Part shown: piece by piece, positions 6,955 through 14,050 of the stretch
Numbering within the stretch: position 1 is the first letter of the stretch
How the letters are laid out: the number at the start of each line of letters is the position of its first letter
Source of the DNA: Gemmiger_A avium
GTDB taxonomy: Bacteria; Bacillota; Clostridia; Oscillospirales; Ruminococcaceae
NCBI GenBank assembly: GCA_019114585.1
Contig: DXFE01000043.1
Location: 1-15,256, forward strand
DNA: 15,256 bases
Direction: 5' to 3'
Translations under genes and position numbers: made by a program
Notes under the pieces: model-generated
What the model was told of the DNA's origin: nothing
Databases searched by the model: none
Seen by the model: the letters and a program-made list of their open reading frames with translations, nothing else

Positions 6955-6982
6955 TTGACTTTTTTTCCGAACGCGGTATAAT
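6955..6982 (+). promoter_or_regulatory. Promoter of the T-box leader
   Basis: TTGACT (6955-6960) and perfect TATAAT (6977-6982) have 16-bp spacing. The predicted start, near 6989, is just before stem I of the T-box RNA. The 80 bp between ridA and this promoter (6874-6954) show no clear terminator hairpin or gene. Confidence 0.85.
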
Positions 6983-6987
6983 GGCCT

Positions 6988-7310
6988 CATTACCAGTTCA
7001 TCAAGATAAAGCGTTGATGAGGCCAAGTAAGGCAAATGACCGCTTTCAGAGAGCTGCCGGGTGGTGAAAGGCAGCAGCGTGCTTTGCCCGAAGCATCCCC
7101 TCGGAGCTGCAGGCTGAACCGCCCGGATACCGGGCTCAAGTAAGCTACGCCGGCTGACAGCCGTTATCCTGTCACCCATTCGGCTGCCTGGCTGCAGCCC
7201 GATGTGGACAGAGCGGTCCGGTATTTCCGGGCAATAAGAGTGGTACCGCAGAGTGCTTGCTTTACAAGCCTTTGTCTCTTGCATGCGCAGGAGGCAAAGG
7301 CTTTTTTGTT
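6988..7310 (+). promoter_or_regulatory. T-box riboswitch leader upstream of a BASS transporter (specifier GCA/Ala or AGC/Ser)
   Basis: This fills most of the 523-bp gap between ridA and the next gene. Stem I shows the lower arm GAGG/CCTC, the AGTAA side of the specifier loop, a helix GGCAAA/TTTGCC, the AGAGAG bulge and a distal hairpin CTGCC-GGGTGGTGAAA-GGCAG. The specifier side reads CGAAGCATCC followed by GGAGC. A stem II/IIA-B type region with GCCGTTATC follows, then stem III (CCGGTATTTCCGG), the T-box AGAGTGGTACCGCA (7237-7250) and a terminator. In frame with the usual GAA before the codon, the specifier is GCA (Ala); AGC (Ser) is the alternative, favoured by the purine after it. The UGGU of the T-box pairs with a tRNA discriminator A73. 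Bacterial tRNA-Ala has A73 and tRNA-Ser has G73, so Ala is favoured. AAGAG (7236-7240) can pair with CTCTT (7276-7280), which is part of the terminator, giving the antiterminator switch. The class is secure; the codon is inferred. Confidence 0.93.
7266..7307 (+). terminator. T-box-controlled intrinsic terminator
   Basis: AAGCCTTTGTCTC (7266-7278) pairs with GAGGCAAAGGCTT (7291-7303), 13 pairs with one G-U, followed by a T-run. Its 5' arm overlaps the antiterminator strand. Uncharged cognate tRNA would prevent its formation and allow transcription of the transporter. Confidence 0.92.
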
Positions 7311-7396
7311 TGCCTGTGTGGGATCAGGCTGACGCCGGGCCGCGGACCCGGTTCAGGATATAGCCGCCGAGCGGCAAACTGAGAGGAGAAATGAAC

Positions 7397-8389
7397 ATGG
7401 AAGCGTTGAGGAAAGTAAGCAAATTTGCGGGCAAATACATGGCCATTATTGTGCTGGTCGTGGCTGTTATTGCTTTCTTCGTACCCGAGAGCTTTTTGTG
7501 GGTGGGCAAGGATTACAATGTGGTCACCCGCATTGTTACGGTGAACAACCTGCTGATGGTGGTCATGTTCGGCATGGGCCTGACCCTGAAGCTGGACGAC
7601 TTTAAGGTCGTGTTCTCCCGTCCCAAGGACGTGCTGGTCGGCTGTGCCGCGCAGTTCGTCATTATGCCGCTGCTGGCATTCCTGCTGACCAAGGTCTTTA
7701 CCCTGAGCCCGGAACTGGCGGTGGGCGTCATTCTGGTAGGCACCTGCCCGGGCGGCACTTCCTCCAACGTGATGACCTTCCTGGCCAAGGGTGATGTGGC
7801 CCTGAGCGTAGGCATGACCGCCTGCTCCACCGTTCTGGCTCCGTTCCTGACCCCGGCCCTGACCTATCTGTATGCCCATGAGACCGTCACCGTCAACATG
7901 ATGGACATGTTCATGAGCATCGTAAAGATCGTGATCATCCCCATCGCGCTGGGCTTCATCATCAACAAGCTGTTCGGCAAGTTTACCCAGGCCGTTGTGG
8001 AGATCCTGCCGCTGATCTCGGTGGTGGCGATCGTGACCATCGTGGGCGCTGTGGTGGCCCCCAACGCCGAAAAGCTGTTTGCCAACGGCATCCTGATCCT
8101 GACCGTTGTGATCCTGCACAATCTGCTGGGCTATGCTCTGGGCTACGGCGTGGGCAAACTGCTGAAGATGAGCGATGCCAAGTGCAATGCCGTATCCATC
8201 GAAGTGGGCATGCAGAACAGCGGCCTGGCCACCAGCCTGGCCGGCACCGTCTTCCCGGACCTGGCCCTGGCTACTGTGCCCGGTGCCCTGTTCAGCGTAT
8301 GGCATAACATCTCCGGCTCCATCGTGGCCAACATCATGGCCGCTGCCGCGGAGAAAAAGGCTGCCAAAGCCGCTGCCGAAAGCAAGTAA
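7397..8389 (+). CDS. BASS-family (bile acid:sodium symporter) transporter
   Basis: The 330-residue membrane protein has about ten predicted hydrophobic helices in the BASS (SBF-like, ASBT-fold) family. Sodium-site motifs are recognisable: CPGGTSSNVMTFLAKGD and IEVGMQNSGLA, where the Glu and Gln correspond to the conserved E-x-x-x-Q of ASBT homologues. Bacterial relatives (PanS, YocS) carry 2-oxo acids and other organic anions with sodium, and bile acid itself need not be the substrate. GGAG at 7385-7388 is only 2 nt from the ATG at 7391 but 8 nt from the ATG at 7397, so the second is taken as the start. The C-terminus is a Lys/Ala-rich cytoplasmic tail. The gene is preceded by a T-box and followed by a terminator, so it is a single-gene unit induced when the cognate tRNA is uncharged. 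That points to uptake of an amino acid precursor such as a keto acid, but the substrate is not readable from sequence. Confidence 0.88.
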   Translation: MEALRKVSKFAGKYMAIIVLVVAVIAFFVPESFLWVGKDYNVVTRIVTVNNLLMVVMFGMGLTLKLDDFKVVFSRPKDVLVGCAAQFVIMPLLAFLLTKVFTLSPELAVGVILVGTCPGGTSSNVMTFLAKGDVALSVGMTACSTVLAPFLTPALTYLYAHETVTVNMMDMFMSIVKIVIIPIALGFIINKLFGKFTQAVVEILPLISVVAIVTIVGAVVAPNAEKLFANGILILTVVILHNLLGYALGYGVGKLLKMSDAKCNAVSIEVGMQNSGLATSLAGTVFPDLALATVPGALFSVWHNISGSIVANIMAAAAEKKAAKAAAESK

Positions 8390-8399
8390 ACTTAGCACA

Positions 8400-8434
8400 A
8401 AGAAGCCCCACGCCGTTCTGGCGCGGGGCTTCTT
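8400..8434. terminator. Bidirectional intrinsic terminator between BASS gene and M56 protease gene
   Basis: AAGAAGCCCC (8400-8409) and GGGGCTTCTT (8425-8434) form a 10-bp stem extended by CGCC/GGCG across one mismatch around a five-nucleotide loop. T-rich flanks on each strand let it serve both convergent genes. Confidence 0.85.
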
Positions 8435-8440
8435 CCTGTT

Positions 8441-10276
8441 TTACACTGTTCCGACAGGGCCAATCTGCAGGCTGCCGGCAATCAGATTCAGAGTATCCTC
8501 GTCGGGTACCTGATCCGGTTCAAAGCGAAGCGCGATGTAGACTTCCAGTTCCCGGTTAAAGCAGAGCAGGCCCTTGGTTTCAAGTTCCGGTACGGATGCC
8601 ATGTTTTCCTCCGGATGGGCTTCCATATAGGCACTGTCCTTATAAATAACGTCCGCAATACCGCTTTCGCCCTGATCGTACCGGCTTACCGCCGTGTACG
8701 GGTTCCAGATATCAACGCTGGAAAGCCGCAGTTCCGTGTAAACGGTTTTATACTCATCCTCCGGCGGCACGGGTTCTTCGGTATAGGGGGTGTATCGGCC
8801 GTATTTCAGGGTGCCCACCAGCACGTCTCCGTTGTAGATATCCATGGGGGAGAGCAGGCTGGCGAAGGAGACGGTGGGGCTGTTGGGCATATTGTATACC
8901 CCTTCCTCCAGCCTGGAGCGAACCTCCCACCCGCCGGGCAGCATCAGCCGCAGGTCGAAAGCTGAATCCTCTGTCTCACTGCCGAAGGTCACATAGTAGG
9001 TGCTGAGGGCTGCCGCCGGCTCGATGCCGGCCTTGGCAAGCAGATCCACCGTCAGGCTTGGATCCTCGTCACCGGGCAGATACGCGTCCATCTGCAGGCT
9101 GCGATAGGTCGTTTCCCCCAGAGCAATGGAATAGGTCTGGCCGGCTTGCCAACTGCGATCTGCATTTTCCTGTTCCAGAAAATGCACACTCATGTTGTCC
9201 GTGCCCATAGCGGCCTGACCATAGACCAGAATGTTCCAGTCGCTGGCGGGTGTGTAGCTTTCCGGCAGGGTAAAGGTAATGGCGGTTCCGTCAAAGGCAA
9301 TGCTGTTTTCCAGTTCATCCAGGGCCTGCTGCGGGTCGGCCTTTCGGCCGGTAAAGGTACATCCGATCAGCACTGCCGCGCAGACCGCCAGGGCCGCCGC
9401 CGCCCAGATGCGGGTACGGGTGCCGGAAACGATCAGCGCAATGCGCCGCTGCAGGCTGTTCCGTCCGGCGCTCATGGTGGTAGCGGTGCAGCCCGGGTAG
9501 ACCGGCCCGCGCATCCGCCGGACCACTGCGACCAGCGTGTGCCCGTAGGCAATCCGCTCCGGCTCACCCAGTACCCGGACAGCCCGTTCGTCGCAGGCGC
9601 GCTCGCAGTCTTCCCGGGAAGCCGCCGCTGCTGCCCACACCAACGGATCAAACCAGTACAGGCACAGACAGACTGCCCGCACCAGCGCCCAGATGTGGTC
9701 CCGCTGCCTCCAGTGGGACTCTTCATGCACCAGAATGTGCCGCAGCATGGCAGGGTCACCGGTTACTTCCGTGGGAACGTATACCGCCGGCCGCAGCAGC
9801 CCGAACAGACAGGGCGAACTGAGCCCGCTGACACGATAGACCGGCAGAGAACAATCGGCGGCCATTGGGCGGCGTGCCGCGCGCAGCTGGCGGGCAAACC
9901 GAAGATTCACAAAGAGAAACCATACCGCTGCGGCCAGAACGCCTGCCAGCCACAGTACTGGCAGAATGGAACCCCCTTCAGAAGCAGCAGCTGTGCCGGT
10001 TCCGGCGGCCGCAGGCCCGGGAACTGCTGTGCCGCCGGCCTGTACCCGGACGGTCTGCCCGGTAATGACGGCCTCTACACGGCGGGCACTGGGAAGATTC
10101 ATCACACTGCTGCCTGCGGGCAGGGAGAAGGGAAGCAGCAGCCGAAGCGCCGCCAACCCCCACAGGCTGTACTGAAGGCGGCGGCTGATCCGGCCACGCA
10201 GCAGCTGCCGAAGCACCAGCAAAGCCAGAATCAATACCGACGAGGTGACAAGAATTTCCGAAACCGAAGCGATCAT
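8441..10276 (-). CDS. BlaR1/MecR1-type M56 membrane metallopeptidase with non-PBP C-terminal domain
   Basis: The 611-residue protein has an N-terminal membrane-embedded M56 peptidase domain. There are hydrophobic segments near 8-25, 35-52 and 104-124, the zinc motif HEESH (His184-His188) in ILVHEESHWRQRDH, and the downstream CERACDERAV segment (Glu225 and neighbours) with a third ligand. A further hydrophobic segment at about 292-308 ends in GC. The remaining 300 residues are predicted outside the cell. BlaR1 and MecR1 carry a penicillin-binding sensor there, but no SxxK/SxN/KTG set is evident in this tail, so beta-lactam sensing is not supported. In the BlaR1 scheme, signal-triggered proteolysis inactivates the partner repressor. 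The gene overlaps the 3' end of the BlaI-like repressor gene by 4 bp, so the two are translationally coupled. The signal and the wider regulon are unknown. Tail position 312-611 resembles no domain I recognise. Confidence 0.88.
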   Translation of the reverse strand: MIASVSEILVTSSVLILALLVLRQLLRGRISRRLQYSLWGLAALRLLLPFSLPAGSSVMNLPSARRVEAVITGQTVRVQAGGTAVPGPAAAGTGTAAASEGGSILPVLWLAGVLAAAVWFLFVNLRFARQLRAARRPMAADCSLPVYRVSGLSSPCLFGLLRPAVYVPTEVTGDPAMLRHILVHEESHWRQRDHIWALVRAVCLCLYWFDPLVWAAAAASREDCERACDERAVRVLGEPERIAYGHTLVAVVRRMRGPVYPGCTATTMSAGRNSLQRRIALIVSGTRTRIWAAAALAVCAAVLIGCTFTGRKADPQQALDELENSIAFDGTAITFTLPESYTPASDWNILVYGQAAMGTDNMSVHFLEQENADRSWQAGQTYSIALGETTYRSLQMDAYLPGDEDPSLTVDLLAKAGIEPAAALSTYYVTFGSETEDSAFDLRLMLPGGWEVRSRLEEGVYNMPNSPTVSFASLLSPMDIYNGDVLVGTLKYGRYTPYTEEPVPPEDEYKTVYTELRLSSVDIWNPYTAVSRYDQGESGIADVIYKDSAYMEAHPEENMASVPELETKGLLCFNRELEVYIALRFEPDQVPDEDTLNLIAGSLQIGPVGTV

Positions 10277-10653
10277 GGCTGTTCCTCCTCCGCTTTTTTC
10301 AGCAGGGCGTCCAGCGCGGCCAGATCCTCATCGGACAGGCGGGTGTCGCCCACCAGTGTGTTCACCATCAGCTTCAAACTGCCGCCATACAGGCGGGAAA
10401 GAAAACTGCGGGTTTCCTGCCGTTGGGTGGCGGCCCGGTCCAGAATGGGGTAGAACTGTTTGGCCCGTTCGCCTTCCTCGTGCCGGACAGCGCCTTTCGC
10501 CTCCAGGCGGGACAGCATGGTGATTACTGTGTGTTTGCTCCAGCCGGTATCCTCCCGCAGCTGCTCCACCAGCTGGGTAATGGTACGGGGAGAGTGGTCC
10601 CAAAGCGCGTTCATCAACAGCCACTCGCTGTCGGACAATCGAATTACGTCCAT
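10273..10653 (-). CDS. BlaI/MecI/CopY-family transcriptional repressor
   Basis: The product is a 126-residue winged-helix repressor with the usual BlaI/MecI length and layout. An N-terminal wHTH carries LSDSEWLLMNALW, the recognition region WSKHTVITMLSRLEAKGAV and the wing HEEGERAKQFYP. A C-terminal helical dimerisation region ends in a Glu/Lys-rich tail. Family members bind as dimers to TACA-N2-TGTA-like sites and are inactivated by the cognate M56 protease. AAAGGAGG lies 7 nt before the ATG at 10653. It is first in a two-gene unit with the M56 protease gene (4-bp overlap). Its promoter contains operator-like sequences, suggesting autorepression. No beta-lactamase gene is adjacent, so the controlled target could lie elsewhere. 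Confidence 0.93.
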   Translation of the reverse strand: MDVIRLSDSEWLLMNALWDHSPRTITQLVEQLREDTGWSKHTVITMLSRLEAKGAVRHEEGERAKQFYPILDRAATQRQETRSFLSRLYGGSLKLMVNTLVGDTRLSDEDLAALDALLKKAEEEQP

Positions 10654-10693
10654 ATCCTGCCTCCTTTGGTAGACAATTGATTACCTCACTTGC

Positions 10694-10723
10694 ATTGTAA
10701 CAGGGTAGGTAAACAAATGTCAA
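10694..10723 (-). promoter_or_regulatory. Promoter with operator-like sites for the BlaI-type repressor operon
   Basis: On the minus strand TTGACA (10718-10723) and TACAAT (10694-10699) are 18 bp apart. ACATTTGT (10713-10720) overlaps the -35 and fits the ACA-N2-TGT core of BlaI operators. TACAATGCA at the -10 is a near-match to TACA-N2-TGTA. Also TTACCT and AGGTAA flank the -10 region as an inverted repeat. Which of these is the operator is not settled. Confidence 0.65.
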
Positions 10724-10794
10724 CCTGCAAATGCGGCGAAATATACACGGGACCGGGCGTTTTACAAACGGCTGCTTTTGGATGCGGCAAAACA

Positions 10795-10837
10795 AAAACG
10801 GACGCGGCAAGCCAACCGGGCTTTCCGCATCCGTTTT
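10795..10837 (-). terminator. Intrinsic terminator downstream of nadE
   Basis: AAAACGGA..GCGG..AAGCC pairs with GGCTT..CCGC..TCCGTTTT, with two single mismatches, around a short loop. On the minus strand it lies 12 nt past the nadE stop codon and ends in TTTTTGTTTTG. It could also work on the plus strand, but no plus-strand gene ends here. Confidence 0.82.
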
Positions 10838-10848
10838 GTATAGGGGAT

Positions 10849-12804
10849 TCAATTTACGCGTTGCCGGGCAGGGGATTCTCCGTTGCCGTTCCGAAGCTGT
10901 TCCAGCTCGGCCAGCCAAAGGGTGCTGCAGGCATCGCTGGGCATCCGCCAGTCGCCCCGGGGAGACAGCGCCGCCGATCCTACCTTGGGGCCGTCCGGCA
11001 AACAGCTGCGCTTGAACTGCTGCACAAAGAAACGGCGGTAGAAGTTCTCCAGCCAGTGCAGAAGTACCGCATCGCTGTACCGCCCGGCAAAAGCGGCCCG
11101 GGCCAGATGCAGGATCTTGGCAGGGCCAAAGCCGAACCGCAGCACATGATAGAGGTAAAAATCGTGCAGCTCATAGGGGCCTACCAGCTGTTCAGTCTGC
11201 TGGGCAATCTGCCCGTTCTCGTCAGCGGGCAGCAGTTCCGGGCTTACCGGGGTGTCCAGAATATCCAGCAGCACGCGGCGGAGTTCTTCGCTCTCCGCCC
11301 GGGCAGCCTCATAGGCCACCAGATGCCGCACCAGCGTTTTGGGGATCCCGGCGTTTACGCCGTACATGCTCATGTGGTCGCCGTTGTAGGTGGCCCAGCC
11401 CAGCGCCAGCTCGCTCAGATCGCCGGTGCCGATCACCAGGCCGCCCTGCTGGTTGGCCAGATCCATCAGTTCCAGGGTGCGTACCCGGGCCTGCGCGTTC
11501 TCAAACGTAATGTCCAGCACCGAGGGATCATGCCCGATGTCGGCAAAGTGGCTCTGTACCGTGGCGGCAATGTTCACTTCCTGAAAACTTACCCCCAGCT
11601 CCCGGCAGAGAACTTCCGCGTTGGAACGGGTGCGCCGGGTGGTGCCGAAGCAGGGCATGGTCACAGCCTGTACGCCGGCCGGGTCACGCCCCAGCAGACG
11701 GAACGCCCGCACAGCAACCAGCAGGGCAAGGCAGCTGTCCAAACCGCCGGAAATACCGATTACCGCGCAGTTCGCATGGGCGTGCTCCAGGCGCTTGGCC
11801 AGGCCCTGGCTCTGAATGTTCAGGATCAGTTCACACCGCCTGGCGCGGCCTGCTTCATCAGAGGGCACAAAGGGCATGGGATTCACCGGCCGGGTAAGGG
11901 GAACTTCCCGCATCGTCAGGTCAAACGGGATTTCCAGATACCGGTCGTGCCCGGCAGGGGAGAAGGAGGTGTTCCGCTGCCGCTCGGCCGCCAGCCGCTG
12001 CACATCCAGTTCGGTGGAGACGTATCCGGTGCCAAAAGGCCCGCACTCCGCCAGCAGGGAACCGTTTTCCGCAATCAGGTTATGGGCGGCAAAAACCATG
12101 TCGGTGGTGGATTCGCCATAGCCCGCGTCGGCGTACAGATACCCGCAAAGCAGCCGGGCCGACTGCCCGGTTATCAGCTGGCGGCGGTATTCAGCCTTGC
12201 CGACCGTCTCGTTGCTGGCCGACAGGTTGGCAATCACGGTAGCGCCCGCCAGCGCATGCCCGATGCTGGGCGGAACAGGGGCCCATAAATCCTCGCACAG
12301 TTCCACCGCCAGGCAGAACTGCGGCAGCTGACGGCAGCGGAACAGCAGCTTTGTGCCGAACGGCACCGGCTGCCCCTCAAACGCCACCGTCACGGTTTCC
12401 GCCGGGGCGGGGGTAAAGTGCCGCAGTTCGTAAAACTCGGCGTAATTGGGCAGGTGGGTTTTGGGCACAAAACCCAGCACAGCGCCGTCATGCACCACCG
12501 CCGCGCAGTTGTATAATTTCTGTTCCACCAGCAGGGGCAGACCTACCAGCAGCACCGGATCCAGCCCGGCGCTGGCCTGTACGATCCGGCGCAGCGCCTG
12601 CTTGGCCCCCTGCAGCAGAGGCTCCTGCAAAAACAGATCGCCGCAGGTATAACTGGTGATTCCCAGTTCCGGGGTGCAGAGCAGCTGAACGCCCTGCTCG
12701 TGCGCATCCTGCAAAGCCCGGATCAGTTCCTGTGCGTTGAATGCGCAGTCCGCCACCCGCAGAGCGGGGGAGACAGCTGCCGCCTTGATAAAACCGTATT
12801 GCAT
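10849..12804 (-). CDS. nadE: Glutamine-dependent NAD+ synthetase
   Basis: The 651-residue two-domain enzyme amidates nicotinic acid adenine dinucleotide to NAD+ using ATP and glutamine, the last step of NAD synthesis in the cytosol. The N-terminal nitrilase-type glutaminase domain (about 1-280) has the full catalytic triad: Glu46 in TPELGIT, Lys115 in PKTHLPNY and Cys170 in VELCEDLW. The C-terminal synthetase domain (about 325-651) has the ATP-pyrophosphatase P-loop SGGLDS (352-357), followed by the GTGDLSE and GMYGVNAGIPKT-like segments. Length is that of the long bacterial glutamine-type enzymes. The ATG at 12804 is chosen because AGGTGG lies about 8 nt upstream and the family's usual N-terminus begins there; 15 more codons are open upstream. 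It stands alone with its own promoter and terminator. No regulatory site for NAD-responsive repressors was recognised. Confidence 0.95.
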   Translation of the reverse strand: MQYGFIKAAAVSPALRVADCAFNAQELIRALQDAHEQGVQLLCTPELGITSYTCGDLFLQEPLLQGAKQALRRIVQASAGLDPVLLVGLPLLVEQKLYNCAAVVHDGAVLGFVPKTHLPNYAEFYELRHFTPAPAETVTVAFEGQPVPFGTKLLFRCRQLPQFCLAVELCEDLWAPVPPSIGHALAGATVIANLSASNETVGKAEYRRQLITGQSARLLCGYLYADAGYGESTTDMVFAAHNLIAENGSLLAECGPFGTGYVSTELDVQRLAAERQRNTSFSPAGHDRYLEIPFDLTMREVPLTRPVNPMPFVPSDEAGRARRCELILNIQSQGLAKRLEHAHANCAVIGISGGLDSCLALLVAVRAFRLLGRDPAGVQAVTMPCFGTTRRTRSNAEVLCRELGVSFQEVNIAATVQSHFADIGHDPSVLDITFENAQARVRTLELMDLANQQGGLVIGTGDLSELALGWATYNGDHMSMYGVNAGIPKTLVRHLVAYEAARAESEELRRVLLDILDTPVSPELLPADENGQIAQQTEQLVGPYELHDFYLYHVLRFGFGPAKILHLARAAFAGRYSDAVLLHWLENFYRRFFVQQFKRSCLPDGPKVGSAALSPRGDWRMPSDACSTLWLAELEQLRNGNGESPARQRVN

Positions 12805-12864
12805 CCTGTTCCCACCTGTCTGTATTTTCCCGTGCCGTACGGGAAGCATTTGGTTGTCGTTGTC

Positions 12865-12893
12865 AGTATAGCATATCGGGCAGGAAAGAGCAA
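12865..12893 (-). promoter_or_regulatory. Probable nadE promoter
   Basis: On the minus strand a good -10 TATACT (12865-12870) is preceded at 17 bp by a weak -35 TTGCTC (12888-12893). The -35 abuts the terminator of the esterase gene upstream. Confidence 0.5.
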
Positions 12894-12926
12894 AGGCCCG
12901 CTGCGCACAGCGCGCGGCGGGCCTTT
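12892..12926 (-). terminator. Intrinsic terminator of the esterase gene
   Basis: AAAGGCCCGC (from 12892) pairs with GCGGGCCTTT (to 12926), with inner GCGC/GCGC pairing. It follows the esterase stop codon by about 20 nt on the minus strand. The downstream flank TTTGCTCTTTCC is only moderately T-rich. Confidence 0.75.
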
Positions 12927-12945
12927 AAAGTTATTGGCAAAGTGG

Positions 12946-13695
12946 TCAGTTGCCGGTATCCAGCAGATTGCGCAGGAAATAGGGCAGCTGCTTGCACCAC
13001 CAGGGCCAGTCATGCACCACATCGGTGCCCCAGATGTCCTTCCAGACATTCACGCCCAGGTTCCGCAGAATATGGGTGAGTTCCTGGGTGCTGGCCAGCG
13101 CGTCGTTTTCAAAAGCGCCCTGCCCGGCGCACAGGATCAGCTTGCCCTGATCCCGCAGCAGGGGAATATAGGAATGATCCGCGGGCATGTTGGCCATGTA
13201 GTCCATGGGACTGTTGCGGTATACCAGATCATCCATGTAGCCGTCAAAGAAATAGGCGGCACTGTAGATGCCGGACAGCCCGATGGCGCCCCGCACCAGA
13301 TCGGGGCGGCGCAGGTACAGGTTTACCGCATGCAGCGCGCCCAGGCTGCAGCCCGCGGTCAGGACCCGGCCGTTCCAGGCGGAGAGTTCCAGTGCACGGG
13401 GAATGATTTCTTCGCAAATATAGTTGTGCCAGCGTTCCTGCATCTCGATGCGGGGCCGGGCAGGCCCTTCGCCGTTCCAGCTTTCCCGGTCGATACTGTC
13501 CACCGTGATCAGCAGCAAGCGTCCTTCTTCCAGGAGAGGCGCCACAGCCTGAACCATCCCGTTGTTCTCAAAATCGTAAAAACGCCCGCACTCACAGGGG
13601 AACGCGATACAGGGCTGGCCGCCCTGCCCGTATACCTTGAACTCCATATCCCGGTTCAAAAACCGGCTGGGCTCCTTGAAATAACGCACTTCCAT
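12946..13695 (-). CDS. Esterase-family alpha/beta hydrolase
   Basis: The 249-residue protein resembles the putative esterase (esterase D-like) branch of alpha/beta hydrolases. The nucleophile elbow is GCSLGA with Ser117, preceded by a beta-strand RVLTAG and followed by a helix. His228 in VVHDWPWW is the likely catalytic histidine, and an acid in AFENDA (Asp198 is the best candidate) would complete the triad. No signal peptide is seen, so it should act in the cytosol. GAGGAGGTG lies about 6 nt before the ATG at 13695; 21 further upstream codons are open but lack a comparable site. It is a single-gene unit with its own promoter and terminator. The substrate is unknown: carboxylic or thioesters such as S-formylglutathione analogues, or carbohydrate esters, are possible for the family, and the neighbours do not help. 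Confidence 0.85.
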   Translation of the reverse strand: MEVRYFKEPSRFLNRDMEFKVYGQGGQPCIAFPCECGRFYDFENNGMVQAVAPLLEEGRLLLITVDSIDRESWNGEGPARPRIEMQERWHNYICEEIIPRALELSAWNGRVLTAGCSLGALHAVNLYLRRPDLVRGAIGLSGIYSAAYFFDGYMDDLVYRNSPMDYMANMPADHSYIPLLRDQGKLILCAGQGAFENDALASTQELTHILRNLGVNVWKDIWGTDVVHDWPWWCKQLPYFLRNLLDTGN

Positions 13696-13783
13696 GGCAG
13701 GCACCTCCTCCGGATTTTCAAGGGCCGGCCGCACAGGCCGCAATGTATGGGCCGGCACGGCCGAAAATGCTTTTATTAACTTT

Positions 13784-13813
13784 ACAATAGCAAAGCGGAC
13801 AAGCCTTTGTCAA
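13784..13813 (-). promoter_or_regulatory. Promoter of the esterase gene
   Basis: On the minus strand perfect TTGACA (13808-13813) and TATTGT (13784-13789) are 18 bp apart. It is divergent from the manganese riboswitch promoter; the two together occupy the 355-bp gap 13696-14050. Confidence 0.65.
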
Positions 13814-13864
13814 TACTTTGGCAAGGGATTTCACGGCCTTTTCCACGCATTTTTCGTTTGCTGC

Positions 13865-13893
13865 TTGACAAGCCCCGCAAGCTGTGATACCAT
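13865..13893 (+). promoter_or_regulatory. Promoter of the manganese riboswitch-mntP unit
   Basis: Perfect -35 TTGACA (13865-13870) with TACCAT (13888-13893) after 17 bp. Transcription would start near 13900, just before the first conserved riboswitch segment. Confidence 0.7.
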
Positions 13894-13897
13894 GTTC

Positions 13898-14018
13898 GGG
13901 AACTAAGGGAGTAGTCGGCGCTTTGGCGTAACAAGGTCAACATACTGGGGCCGTGCCTCTGGCTTTGTTTTTCATGACGAGACTTATTTGCACACCGCAA
14001 ATAGGTCTCGTTTTTTGT
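13898..14018 (+). promoter_or_regulatory. yybP-ykoY manganese riboswitch
   Basis: The conserved segments GGGAGTAGTCGGC and ACATACTGGGGCCGTGCCTC of the yybP-ykoY class are present in order, followed by an expression-platform hairpin and T-run. This class senses Mn2+ and very often precedes mntP, as here. Mn2+ binding should favour the antiterminated form and turn on the exporter. Confidence 0.93.
13978..14016 (+). terminator. Riboswitch expression-platform terminator
   Basis: CGAGACTTATTTGC (13978-13991) pairs with GCAAATAGGTCTCG (13997-14010), 14 pairs with one G-U around a five-nucleotide loop, followed by TTTTTT. It sits between the aptamer and mntP. Confidence 0.92.
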
Positions 14019-14050
14019 TGCCCAAAACGCCCAATGAAGGGAGCATACAA

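Noticed and set aside
6988..7250. Possible tRNA or structured small RNA gene
   Set aside because: The stems belong to a T-box leader with T-box motif and terminator; no cloverleaf or CCA-end arrangement is present.
7265..7277. 13-mer ACAAGCCTTTGTC shared with 13799-13811
   Set aside because: One copy is part of the T-box terminator stem and the other lies in the esterase promoter spacer. The flanks differ and no mobile or regulatory link is apparent, so coincidence is likely.
10690..12288. Long plus-strand open frame opposite nadE
   Set aside because: Mirror of nadE codon bias; no domain, and it crosses a terminator hairpin and the repressor promoter region.
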